In this document: in pieces, positions 36,045-44,584 of the stretch
Numbering within the stretch: the first letter of the stretch is position 1
Layout: every line of letters starts with the position of its first letter
Source of the DNA: Flagellimonas_B algarum
Lineage (GTDB): Bacteria > Bacteroidota > Bacteroidia > Flavobacteriales > Flavobacteriaceae
Direction of reading: 5' to 3'
Assembly: GCF_040513375.1 (NCBI RefSeq)
Contig: NZ_JBEVTG010000002.1
Location: 248,001 to 312,000 of the forward strand
DNA length: 64,000 nucleotides
Program-made: the position numbers and the translations under genes
The notes under the pieces: model-generated
The model's database searches: none
What the model was told of the DNA's origin: nothing
Seen by the model: only the letters and a program-made list of their open reading frames with translations

Positions 36045-39000
36045 ATGAAATTCCCGAGCATTCGCCTGGCATTGGTAGCCTTGCTACTCATGTCGTCATC
36101 CATCCTGTTGGCACAAGAAGACAAAAAAGAAAACCCCTATGGTGGTTTGAAATTCAGAAGCCTAGGTCCGGCCCTGACCTCCGGTAGGATCGCCGATATT
36201 GCCATCCATCCACAAAACGAAAACGTATGGTATGTGGCCGTAGGATCCGGTGGGGTTTGGAAAACCGTGAATGCAGGAACGACCTTCGAACCCATTTTCG
36301 ATGGCCAATCGGTCTATTCCATTGGGTGCGTGACCATAGACCCGAGCAACCCAAGTACGATTTGGGTAGGAACCGGTGAGAATGTCGGAGGGCGACACGT
36401 CGGCTTTGGGGATGGTATCTATGTCAGCCATGATGACGGCAAGTCGTGGAAGAACATGGGACTCAAATCTTCAGAACATCTCTCAAAAATCATCGTACAT
36501 CCCGATAATTCGAACAAAATATACGTCGCTTCCCAAGGACCGCTTTGGAGCAAGGGGGGCGAACGCGGCTTTTACCGTTCGGAAGACGGAGGGAAAACGT
36601 GGACCAAAACCTTAGGCGATGAGGCTTGGACCGGGGTTACCGATATCGTCATGGACCCCTCGAACCCAGAGGTATTGTACGCGGCGACTTGGGACAGACA
36701 CCGTACCGTAGCCGCCTACATGGGCGGAGGGCCAGGTTCTGGATTGCATAAATCCACCGACGGGGGCAAAACATGGACAAAACTTAGTGGTGGAATCCCA
36801 AAGAGCAACTTGGGGAAGATCGGATTGGCCATTTCGCCATTCGATAGTGAAACGGTGTATGCCGCCATCGAATTGGACCGTAAAAAAGGCGGGGTTTACA
36901 TCTCGACCAATGGGGGGGTATCCTGGTCAAAGCAATCAGACGCTGTTTCCGGGGGCACAGGGCCACACTACTACCAAGAACTGTATGCCTCACCCCACCA
37001 AGAAGGACGCCTGTACCTTATGAGTAACTATGTGCAATACTCTGTAGACCATGGCAAGACCTTCCAGTTTATGAACGAAGAAAAGAAACACGTTGACAGC
37101 CACGCCATGGCCTTCAAAAAGGACGATCCAAACTATGTGTTGTTCGGTACCGATGGCGGGCTTTACGAATCGTATGACCTCACCAAGACATGGCGCTATT
37201 TCAGCAACCTACCGGTCATCCAATATTACAAAGTCGCCGTAGACGATTCGGCACCTTTTTACAATATTTATGGAGGAACCCAAGACAACGGATCCCATGG
37301 TGGACCTTCCCGTACCGACAACCAAGCCGGAATCTTGAACCAAGATTGGTGGATCACCCTTGGGGCCGACGGACACCAATCGGCTACGGAACCGGGTAAT
37401 CCGGATATTACCTACGGCGAATTCCAACAAGGTTGGTTATGGCGGATCGATCAAACTACGGGTGAGACGGTCTTTATTCAACCACAACCTTCGGCAGGGG
37501 ATCCCCATGAGCGGTTCAACTGGGATGCCCCGATTTTAGTGAGCCCGCACAAGCCCACACGGCTGTATTTCGCCTCGTACAGAGTATGGAAATCAGAGAA
37601 TAGGGGAGACGACTGGACGGCCATTTCCAATGATTTGACCCGTAACGAAGAGCGGTTGGCCTTACCGATCATGGGCAAACAACAAAGTTGGGACAATCCA
37701 TGGGATGTCGGTGCGATGAGTAACTACAACACCATTACGTCCTTGGCGGAATCCCCAGTACAAGAAGGGCTGTTGTATGCCGGTACGGATGACGGTATCC
37801 TTCAAGTGTCTGAAAATGGCGGCGACTCGTGGCGTAAGGTCAACTTGGGCAACATCAAAGGGGTCCCGGAAAGGGCCTTTGTCAATGATGTAAGGGCCGA
37901 TCTCTTCGATGCGAACACCGTTTATTTGGTATTGGACAACCATAAAGAAGGCGACTATCGCCCTTTCCTATTGAAAAGTACCGATAAAGGACGCAGTTGG
38001 AGCTTGATCAACGGCAACTTGCCCAAGAAACTATTGACCTGGCGCATCGTTCAAGATCATAAAAAAGCGAACCTTCTTTTCGCAGCCACGGAGTTCGGCA
38101 TCTATTTCAGCACCAACGGTGGTGGAAGTTGGACCCAGTTGAAGGGAGGATTACCGACCATTTCCTTCCGTGACATTACGATCCAACGCCGCGAGGATGA
38201 TCTAGTGGCCGCCTCTTTCGGTCGTGGGTTTTATGTGCTCGACAATATCGGTCCACTACGTGATTATGATACGGCCAAAGCCAACACGGTTCAACTTTTC
38301 GCACCGAAGCAGGCGTATTGGTACATCCAAAGGGATGGGGTTTACGGTCAAGGCAACAATACCTACATGGCCAAAAACCCGCCTTATGGAGCTGAGATCA
38401 CCTACTACCTGCCCAACAAACTGGAGTCGTTGAAGGCCCAACGCAGCAAACGGGAAAAAGAATTGACGAAGCAGAAGGCCAATATCCCTTTTCCCGGTTG
38501 GGAAGCCCTTCAGGATGAAAAGAATGCCGAAGGTCCGGCCATTGTCTTGGTCGTCAAAGATGCATCCGGTAAAGTGGTGAACACCATAAAGGGTTCCGCC
38601 AACAAAGGGTTCAACAGAGTGGCTTGGAATTTGACCCATGCCAACCGTACGGGGATTTCCCTAAAAGCCCCCGGGCCAAGCGATGAAGAAGAATTCTTTG
38701 GGTCGCCTTATTTGGCCACTCCCGGAACTTACACGGTCAGCGTACACCAAAGGGTCGACGGCAACTTGAAAGAATTGGCGGGGCCGCAAAGTTTTGAAGT
38801 CGTTCCATTGCGCAAAGGGGCACTTCCTGCGAAACCTACCCAAGAGATCGATGCCTTCCGTGCCGGTTTCCAAGCCTATCAACAAGATTTGATGGCGACC
38901 AATACGACCTTGAACAAGGCCACCTCATTGGCCAAAGCGATGAAGCGGGCATTCCAACAAGCTGAAAACCCGTCCCCATCTTTGTATGCTAAAATCCATA

Positions 39001-39302
39001 AGGCAAATTCCGATTTGCAGGCCATTAGTTCGATCATGAATGGCAACAGTGCCAAAAATGAGGTTGGGGAACGTAATCCACCTTCTCCTTCAGACGGCGC
39101 TTTTGTTGGATATGTCGCACTGAACAATACCTATGGGCCAACCGGCAATCACAAAAAAGCATTTGCCCGAGCCAAATCCCAATTGCAAGAAGTGAAAGCG
39201 CAATTGCGCGCCATGGTCAACACCACCTTGCCTGGTCTTGAGTCTGAGTTGAAGGCTGCCGGCGCCCCATGGATCGAAGGCCAAGGCCTCTTAAACGATT
39301 AG
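36045..39302 (+). CDS. Large secreted BNR/WD40-like beta-propeller protein (VPS10/sortilin-like)
   Basis: A 1085-residue protein with signal peptide (1-24, LLAQ) and repeated BNR/Asp-box motifs such as SHDDGKSWK, SEDGGKTWT, STDGGKTWT, STNGGVSWS, SENGGDSWR and STDKGRSWS. These build one or two beta propellers as in sortilin-type or xyloglucanase-like proteins. A C-terminal region of about 300 residues has a beta domain (VLVVKDASGKVVNTIKG) and a coiled-coil-prone helical end. Such proteins are frequent in Bacteroidota and mostly uncharacterised. The next gene begins 1 base after its stop. Confidence 0.8.
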   Translation: MKFPSIRLALVALLLMSSSILLAQEDKKENPYGGLKFRSLGPALTSGRIADIAIHPQNENVWYVAVGSGGVWKTVNAGTTFEPIFDGQSVYSIGCVTIDPSNPSTIWVGTGENVGGRHVGFGDGIYVSHDDGKSWKNMGLKSSEHLSKIIVHPDNSNKIYVASQGPLWSKGGERGFYRSEDGGKTWTKTLGDEAWTGVTDIVMDPSNPEVLYAATWDRHRTVAAYMGGGPGSGLHKSTDGGKTWTKLSGGIPKSNLGKIGLAISPFDSETVYAAIELDRKKGGVYISTNGGVSWSKQSDAVSGGTGPHYYQELYASPHQEGRLYLMSNYVQYSVDHGKTFQFMNEEKKHVDSHAMAFKKDDPNYVLFGTDGGLYESYDLTKTWRYFSNLPVIQYYKVAVDDSAPFYNIYGGTQDNGSHGGPSRTDNQAGILNQDWWITLGADGHQSATEPGNPDITYGEFQQGWLWRIDQTTGETVFIQPQPSAGDPHERFNWDAPILVSPHKPTRLYFASYRVWKSENRGDDWTAISNDLTRNEERLALPIMGKQQSWDNPWDVGAMSNYNTITSLAESPVQEGLLYAGTDDGILQVSENGGDSWRKVNLGNIKGVPERAFVNDVRADLFDANTVYLVLDNHKEGDYRPFLLKSTDKGRSWSLINGNLPKKLLTWRIVQDHKKANLLFAATEFGIYFSTNGGGSWTQLKGGLPTISFRDITIQRREDDLVAASFGRGFYVLDNIGPLRDYDTAKANTVQLFAPKQAYWYIQRDGVYGQGNNTYMAKNPPYGAEITYYLPNKLESLKAQRSKREKELTKQKANIPFPGWEALQDEKNAEGPAIVLVVKDASGKVVNTIKGSANKGFNRVAWNLTHANRTGISLKAPGPSDEEEFFGSPYLATPGTYTVSVHQRVDGNLKELAGPQSFEVVPLRKGALPAKPTQEIDAFRAGFQAYQQDLMATNTTLNKATSLAKAMKRAFQQAENPSPSLYAKIHKANSDLQAISSIMNGNSAKNEVGERNPPSPSDGAFVGYVALNNTYGPTGNHKKAFARAKSQLQEVKAQLRAMVNTTLPGLESELKAAGAPWIEGQGLLND

Positions 39303-39303
39303 C

Positions 39304-39945
39304 ATGCCCAAAAAGTTTTGGTTTTTGTTCCTGCTCCCACTGGTCGCCTTTTCACAGTATTCGGCCGACGAGTGGGAAGCACGGGATGAATGGATGGGTT
39401 TGGACAACCTCTTCAAGCATGCTACGGTAACCCCTGGTATGAATGTCGCCGATATCGGATGTCATGAGGGATATCTGACAGTGCGCTTGGCACGCCGGGT
39501 CGGTAGCTCAGGAAGGGTTTATGCCGAAGACGTCAACAAAGTCCGGCTAGAACGTTTACGCGAACATGTGCAGACCCTGAACCTGGACAATGTGGTCACC
39601 CTTTTAGGCGAATATGACAATCCCAAATTGCCTTTGGAATCCTTTGATCGGATCTTCGTCATCGATACCTACCATGAAATCTATGACTACAAAAAAGTCC
39701 TACGGCTATTGCACCGTTCCTTGAAACGCAACGGCCAACTTATCATCCTAGAAAAATTGAAGCGACGATTCGAAGGGGAATCACGTCAGGCTCAAGCGTT
39801 TGGTCATACCATGGCACCGAATTACGTAAAGGAAGAACTTTATGAGACCGGCTTTCGGGTAGTTGATGAGGATTTAGATCATGGGCTTTGGGAAAATGAT
39901 CCCGACAAGCGTATGTGGTTCGTTGTTGCCGAAAAAGCCGATTAA
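39304..39945 (+). CDS. Exported class I SAM-dependent methyltransferase-like protein
   Basis: A 213-residue protein with a clear signal peptide (about 1-18, cleavage near FSQ) followed by a class I methyltransferase fold: motif I VADIGCHEGYL, motif II-like VYAEDVN, and FDRIFVIDTYHE near motif IV. A periplasmic location is odd because S-adenosylmethionine is cytoplasmic; the protein may bind another nucleoside or use exported SAM. It follows the BNR gene by 1 base and overlaps the convergent MscS gene by 4. Confidence 0.8.
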   Translation: MPKKFWFLFLLPLVAFSQYSADEWEARDEWMGLDNLFKHATVTPGMNVADIGCHEGYLTVRLARRVGSSGRVYAEDVNKVRLERLREHVQTLNLDNVVTLLGEYDNPKLPLESFDRIFVIDTYHEIYDYKKVLRLLHRSLKRNGQLIILEKLKRRFEGESRQAQAFGHTMAPNYVKEELYETGFRVVDEDLDHGLWENDPDKRMWFVVAEKAD

Positions 39946-41189
39946 TCGACGGTCATTGTAGTCGGTAATTCAAAGATCTCCAACCCAAAGAACGGAACGG
40001 CTGCCAAAACATGGTCGAAAATATCGGCCATGATATATTCGTAATTCACCCACCGCTTATCACTGCTGAAGGCATAGATCTCAAGGGGAATCCCCTGGGG
40101 TGTCGGTGCCAATTGACGGGTCATCATCGTCATTTCGGGGTTGATGGCCGAGTGCGATTCCAAGTACGATTCGATATATTTTCGAAATACCCCGAGGTTG
40201 GTCAGGTTGCGGCCATTCAACAGCACGGATTTATCGATGGCATTCGTTTCGTTGTATTGGTCGATTTTGGCCTGCCGTGTTTCAAGGTAATCGGATATCA
40301 ATTGTACCTTCTTGAGTTCATCGATTTTGGCCTCGGTCAAAAAGACGATGCTTTGTTGTTTGATAATAACCGCCCTTTTGATGCGACGCCCTCCTGAAGA
40401 CTGCATTCCACGCCAATTCTTGAAGCTATCCGATATCAGGGCATAGGTGGGTATGGTCGTAATGGTCTTGTCAAAATTCTGCACCTTGACGGTAGCCAAA
40501 TTGATTTCGATGACATCACCGTCGGCCCCATATTTTTCAAAGGTGATCCAATCACCGATCCGTACCATGTCATTGATACTGACTTGGATACTGGCAACGA
40601 AGCCTAGAATGGTATCACGAAAGACCAGCAACAAAACTGCCGATGCGGCTCCAAGACCGGTTATGAACTTCCATACGTCGGTTTCGGTCACAATGGCAAG
40701 TATGGCCAAAATCCCGCCGACCCATGCAAAGATCATAAACACCTGAATGTAGCTGTCGATCGGTTTGTCCTTAAATCGGGGCAAGGTCTTCAGATAGGAA
40801 CTGATCGTTTTCAACACACTATTGGCGATGCGCAGGGTCAGGACCACACCAAGGATGTTCAAAATCTTGAACAACACGTTCTCTGCATATTGAAAATCAT
40901 AGAAGACAAAAGGGGCCAATTCCATAGCGAGCAACAAAGGCACGATATGGGCCAAATGACGCGGCAAGCGATGTCGTATCATCAAGTCGTCTAGATCGCT
41001 CTTGGTACGCTTTGCAATACGCGCCGAAAGGGCGCGAATGCCCTTCCAAGTCAGGTAGTCTACCAAAAAAACCAGAACCAACATGACCAAAGCCAAGAGT
41101 ACGGCATTGAGATAAACGGCCGTCTGTTCGGGTATGGCGTTACGAATCAAATGGTCTTTGAAAAAAGAATGCCAGCGTTCAACATACAT
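39942..41189 (-). CDS. Mechanosensitive ion channel, MscS family
   Basis: A 415-residue protein with about five membrane segments, then the MscS pore and beta domain: SAVLLLVFRDTILGFVASIQVSINDMVRIGDWI, FEKYGADGDVIEINLATVKV and NFDKTITTIPTYALISDSFKN. The long C-terminus is like the YbdG/MscM type. It releases osmolytes on hypo-osmotic shock. The ATG at 41189 is preferred to a start 10 codons upstream, because the hydrophilic extension looks non-native. Confidence 0.88.
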   Translation of the reverse strand: MYVERWHSFFKDHLIRNAIPEQTAVYLNAVLLALVMLVLVFLVDYLTWKGIRALSARIAKRTKSDLDDLMIRHRLPRHLAHIVPLLLAMELAPFVFYDFQYAENVLFKILNILGVVLTLRIANSVLKTISSYLKTLPRFKDKPIDSYIQVFMIFAWVGGILAILAIVTETDVWKFITGLGAASAVLLLVFRDTILGFVASIQVSINDMVRIGDWITFEKYGADGDVIEINLATVKVQNFDKTITTIPTYALISDSFKNWRGMQSSGGRRIKRAVIIKQQSIVFLTEAKIDELKKVQLISDYLETRQAKIDQYNETNAIDKSVLLNGRNLTNLGVFRKYIESYLESHSAINPEMTMMTRQLAPTPQGIPLEIYAFSSDKRWVNYEYIMADIFDHVLAAVPFFGLEIFELPTTMTVD

Positions 41190-41277
41190 AGCTTGAAGTC
41201 TTCGCCTGCAAAAGTACACATTACCCTTTCATCGCTTCTTATTTGTCGTAATTTTATACGGCAATCAGACCGCTACC

Positions 41278-42189
41278 ATGAAGCAAAATCAAGTCTACAT
41301 CATTCTCGCCTTTTTGGCGACCTATGTCGTTTGGGGATCGACCTATTTATGGAATAAGATCGCCGTCGAGGCCTTACCACCGTTCATGCTGGCATCCATA
41401 CGATTCCTATGTGCCGGACTATTGATTTTCGCTATCGCTTTAGTCAGTGGAAAATCGTTGAGGATCACCAAAAAACAATTATTGAATACGGCTTTCGCCG
41501 GATTTTTGTTCTTGACTTTTGGCAATGGGGTGGTAGTTTGGGCCCTGCGTTTCGTCGATAGTGGTTTCGCCGCTCTGGAAATATCGGCCCAGCCACTGGT
41601 GGTCTTATTGATGATGTGGGCCCTTCATGGAAAAAAAATACAACCGATGTCATTGGTCGGCGTTGCCTTGGGCATTTTAGGCATTTACCTTTTGGTGGGA
41701 CAACGCTCGATTTTGGAACAGGAGAACGCCATTCTCGGAATGATCATGATCTTCGCCTGCATGTTGAGTTGGGCTTATGGAAGCCTATTCATCGGAAAGG
41801 CGGACATGCCCAAAAACTATGTGGTAAATACCGGCTACCAAATGTTCACGGGTGGGTTGTTGTTACTGTTAACCAGTTTCGCCTTTCAGGAAACTTGGGT
41901 GCCTTATTCCGAATGGAGTGGGGAAGTGCGGTATTCGATGTTGTTGCTGATCATCTTTGGAAGTATCATCGCTTTTTCGGCATTCAATTTCCTTTTAAAA
42001 ACCGTTTCACCGGAGAAGGTAGCGACCAACACCTACGTAAACCCCATTGTAGCAATGCTTTTAGGGTGGTATTTTTTGGAGGAGGAAATTTCAAACCAGT
42101 CGATTTTGGCTGCGGTCATCTTGCTGACCGGAGTCTATTTCATCAACACCAAAAAGAAATTGGTCTTGTTCAATCGATTTAAAAAGTAA
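41278..42189 (+). CDS. EamA-family (DMT superfamily) transporter
   Basis: A 303-residue protein with ten membrane helices in two EamA repeats: AFLATYVVWGSTYLWNKIA in the first half and a matching FACMLSWAYGSLFIGK in the second. Family members export metabolites or amino acids. Substrate is not evident. The next gene (DUF1080) starts 4 bases after its stop, so they are probably co-transcribed. Confidence 0.88.
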   Translation: MKQNQVYIILAFLATYVVWGSTYLWNKIAVEALPPFMLASIRFLCAGLLIFAIALVSGKSLRITKKQLLNTAFAGFLFLTFGNGVVVWALRFVDSGFAALEISAQPLVVLLMMWALHGKKIQPMSLVGVALGILGIYLLVGQRSILEQENAILGMIMIFACMLSWAYGSLFIGKADMPKNYVVNTGYQMFTGGLLLLLTSFAFQETWVPYSEWSGEVRYSMLLLIIFGSIIAFSAFNFLLKTVSPEKVATNTYVNPIVAMLLGWYFLEEEISNQSILAAVILLTGVYFINTKKKLVLFNRFKK

Positions 42190-42193
42190 AACC

Positions 42194-42886
42194 ATGATAT
42201 CGAAAAGTCTCTTATTCGGCATTGGGTTGGCCCTTGTCATGACGGCCTGCAACAACGATGGGGAAGCGAAATTGTTCAACGGGACCGATCTTTCGGGCTG
42301 GCATATGGATGTACCCCAAAGGGATACCGTGCCCGAAGCCCCTATTCCCTTTGTGGTCCGTGAAGGTCACTTGGTCTCCTTGGGGGAACCTAGGGGGCAC
42401 TTGATTACCGATGCCGAATACGCCGATTACCGTTTGGAAGTAATATATCGCTTTCCATCCGAACCGGGCAATTGTGGGGTATTGGTGCATGCTTCCACAC
42501 CACGCGCCTTGTATGGGATGTTCCCTAAATCGGTCGAAGTGCAATTGATGCATGAAAACGCAGGCGACTTTTGGTGTATCGTTGAAGACATTCATTGCGA
42601 GGATATGGTGCAGCGTCGTGGACCAAAAGAAAATTGGGGCATTACCGAAGGTAAAGCACGCCGCATAGAAAACCTAACGGATAACAGTGAGCGACCGTTG
42701 GGCGAGTGGAACACCTTGGTCGTCGAATGCCTTAATTCCGAAATCAAGGTTTGGATCAATGGTGACCTAGTAAACTATGGGTATGACAGCACGGCTTCTC
42801 GCGGTCAAATCGCCTTGCAAGCTGAAGGTGCCGAGATGGAATTCAAGGAAATCACCCTCAAGCCCATCCGCAAATTGACGCCCTAA
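42194..42886 (+). CDS. DUF1080 (3-keto-disaccharide hydrolase-like) lipoprotein
   Basis: A 230-residue lipoprotein (lipobox LVMTAC) with a DUF1080 jelly-roll: LFNGTDLSGW, GHLITDAEYADYRLEVIYRFP, SVEVQLMHENAGDFW and GEWNTLVVECLNSEIKVWINGD. It is the third DUF1080 protein in the window, besides those at 17585 and 18209. It follows the EamA gene by 4 bases, which may mean export and processing of related sugars, an inference from position only. Confidence 0.87.
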   Translation: MISKSLLFGIGLALVMTACNNDGEAKLFNGTDLSGWHMDVPQRDTVPEAPIPFVVREGHLVSLGEPRGHLITDAEYADYRLEVIYRFPSEPGNCGVLVHASTPRALYGMFPKSVEVQLMHENAGDFWCIVEDIHCEDMVQRRGPKENWGITEGKARRIENLTDNSERPLGEWNTLVVECLNSEIKVWINGDLVNYGYDSTASRGQIALQAEGAEMEFKEITLKPIRKLTP

Positions 42887-42906
42887 CTACCCGCTCCAAA
42901 CGCGCC

Positions 42907-42941
42907 ATGTACAATTCATGGCACCCAATGTACAATTCATG
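42907..42941 (+). promoter_or_regulatory. Perfect 14-bp direct repeat with 21-bp period, candidate LytTR operator (site B)
   Basis: ATGTACAATTCATG at 42907-42920 is repeated without change at 42928-42941, period 21 bp. This is the half-site spacing of LytTR response regulators, and ACAATTCAT resembles the known ACAGTTAAG-type half-site. It precedes the repeat protein, kinases and LytTR gene at 43071-47386, so autoregulation is likely. A CATTTTCG box lies at 42948-42955, 13 bases after the ATTCA of the proximal half-site. Confidence 0.65.
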
Positions 42942-43017
42942 ACATTGCATTTTCGTACTTGGAACGAAGCAAGCATCTTTGTACCATCATCAATCAAAAA
43001 ACGCAGTATCAATCATC

Positions 43018-43052
43018 AAATCGTCCGTTCTCCAATCAAGAGCGGACGATTT
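43018..43052 (+). terminator. Perfect hairpin with T-run in the leader of the repeat-protein gene
   Basis: AAATCGTCCG (43018-43027) and CGGACGATTT (43043-43052) form a perfect 10-bp stem with a 15-base loop, followed by more T. It sits between the site B region and the ATG at 43071. It could be a terminator for read-through from the DUF1080 gene, or an attenuator in the leader of the downstream operon. Confidence 0.55.
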
Positions 43053-43070
43053 TTCAAAAAACGGAAAATC

Positions 43071-44519
43071 ATGCAACAACTCATCAAAATTTTGACCGCT
43101 TTGCTCATTAAAGTAGTCTTGATCGTCCTCTTTCTCATCCCTTCCAATACCGAGGCACAACGCCGAAGTACCTCTGTAAGTGTGAGTAATGGGGGGAAGA
43201 CCACCATTTCGATAAAAAATGGATTGAGCAATAAATTCTACATTGAGTACAAAGGGGACATCACCTTATCGGATGACGACAGCGATGTGGTAGGTATATC
43301 GCGTGGAGGTTATATGGAAATCAAAAAAAGTGCTTTCGGTAATAGACGAAGGATCATTATCGAACCCAATGGTTCGGGCCAACTGGTCAAAAAGTACTAC
43401 GTCGGCAGCTCACAACGCAGTTTCGATGCCGAGGGCAAGAAGTGGCTATCGGAAATCCTTTTGGAAGTCGTTCGAACCACAACCCTAGGTTCGGAAAAAC
43501 GTGTCGATCGTATGTATCGACAGGGAGGCTCCTATAAAGTATTGAAAGAAGTCGATAAAATCGCCAGCGACCATGTCAAAGCCCGCTATATCAAATTACT
43601 CTTGGATAAAGACCTAAAAGAAAAGGATCTGATCGCCATTTTGAATACGGTAGGGGAGGATTTTGATTCCGATCATCACAAAGCCGATATCCTCAAAAGA
43701 AACGCAAAGGCCTTTTTGGCTTCCGACAATACCACGGCCGCCTATATCAAAGCTGCATCCGATATCAATTCGGACCACCACACCGCAGAGGTGCTGAAAA
43801 AATCGATTCGTGACGGATCCATATCGAATACCCAAATGAAGGCGCTTTTCCCGATTGTCGACGATATCGATTCCGATCACCATAAAGCCAGCGTCTTGAA
43901 CGAGGTACTGCGCGAACGAAACTTGGATGCCGAAAATACCAAACTGTTGATCGCTACATCGAAATCGATCAACTCAGACCACCACAAGGCGAGTGTTTTG
44001 AAGAAAGCCTTGGGTAAAGATCTCGGATCGGCCACGAGCCATGCACTGCTCGCTTCGGTATCGAATATGAGTTCGGACCATCACATCGCGAGTGTGTTCC
44101 TAGAATTGGTAAAACAAGATCTTGACGCCTCGTCAAAGGCACATTTGTTACGCTTGGTCGAAGAGAACATGACTTCAGACAACCACCAGGCCAACGTATT
44201 GAAGCGCATGGCGACGGCCCACCAGATCGACGAAAGCCTACCCGATTATTTGGGGGCGTTGACCAATATCGATTCAGACCACCATAAGGCCGACGTATTT
44301 AAAACGCTTTCAAGAAGCACCTTTTCCGAAAAGCAGCTCATCGCGATTCTAGGGGCGACTGAGTCCATAGATTCCGATTACCACAAGGCGGAAACCTTGA
44401 TCGCTTTTTCGAGTGCGGTCAACGGCGGTTCGAAAGCCGTTGCCGACGCCTACACCGATGCCTGCATGGATATCGATAGTGATTCCCATCTAGGCAGGGC
44501 CATTAAGGCCATCAACTGA
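43071..44519 (+). CDS. Secreted protein with about ten SDHHKA-type helical repeats
   Basis: The 482-residue protein has a signal peptide (about 5-29, ending TEA) and an N-terminal beta domain (about 32-115). From about residue 160 to the end it has regular repeats each with an (I/M)xSDHHKAxVL core, at residues near 166, 199, 233, 267, 301, 334, 368, 401, 434 and 469. The spacing is 33-35 residues, which suggests a HEAT-like solenoid with conserved Asp and His residues, possibly metal-binding. I know similar repeats from uncharacterised Bacteroidota proteins. The start at 43071 gives the signal peptide; the frame is open upstream to 42918. It precedes the LytS/LytTR genes by 65 bases. Confidence 0.8.
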   Translation: MQQLIKILTALLIKVVLIVLFLIPSNTEAQRRSTSVSVSNGGKTTISIKNGLSNKFYIEYKGDITLSDDDSDVVGISRGGYMEIKKSAFGNRRRIIIEPNGSGQLVKKYYVGSSQRSFDAEGKKWLSEILLEVVRTTTLGSEKRVDRMYRQGGSYKVLKEVDKIASDHVKARYIKLLLDKDLKEKDLIAILNTVGEDFDSDHHKADILKRNAKAFLASDNTTAAYIKAASDINSDHHTAEVLKKSIRDGSISNTQMKALFPIVDDIDSDHHKASVLNEVLRERNLDAENTKLLIATSKSINSDHHKASVLKKALGKDLGSATSHALLASVSNMSSDHHIASVFLELVKQDLDASSKAHLLRLVEENMTSDNHQANVLKRMATAHQIDESLPDYLGALTNIDSDHHKADVFKTLSRSTFSEKQLIAILGATESIDSDYHKAETLIAFSSAVNGGSKAVADAYTDACMDIDSDSHLGRAIKAIN

Positions 44520-44584
44520 TCGACCAACCACCGTTCCATTCCCTGCGCCAAAATACTCTGGACTTTTATGAGTATTTTGGTGAT

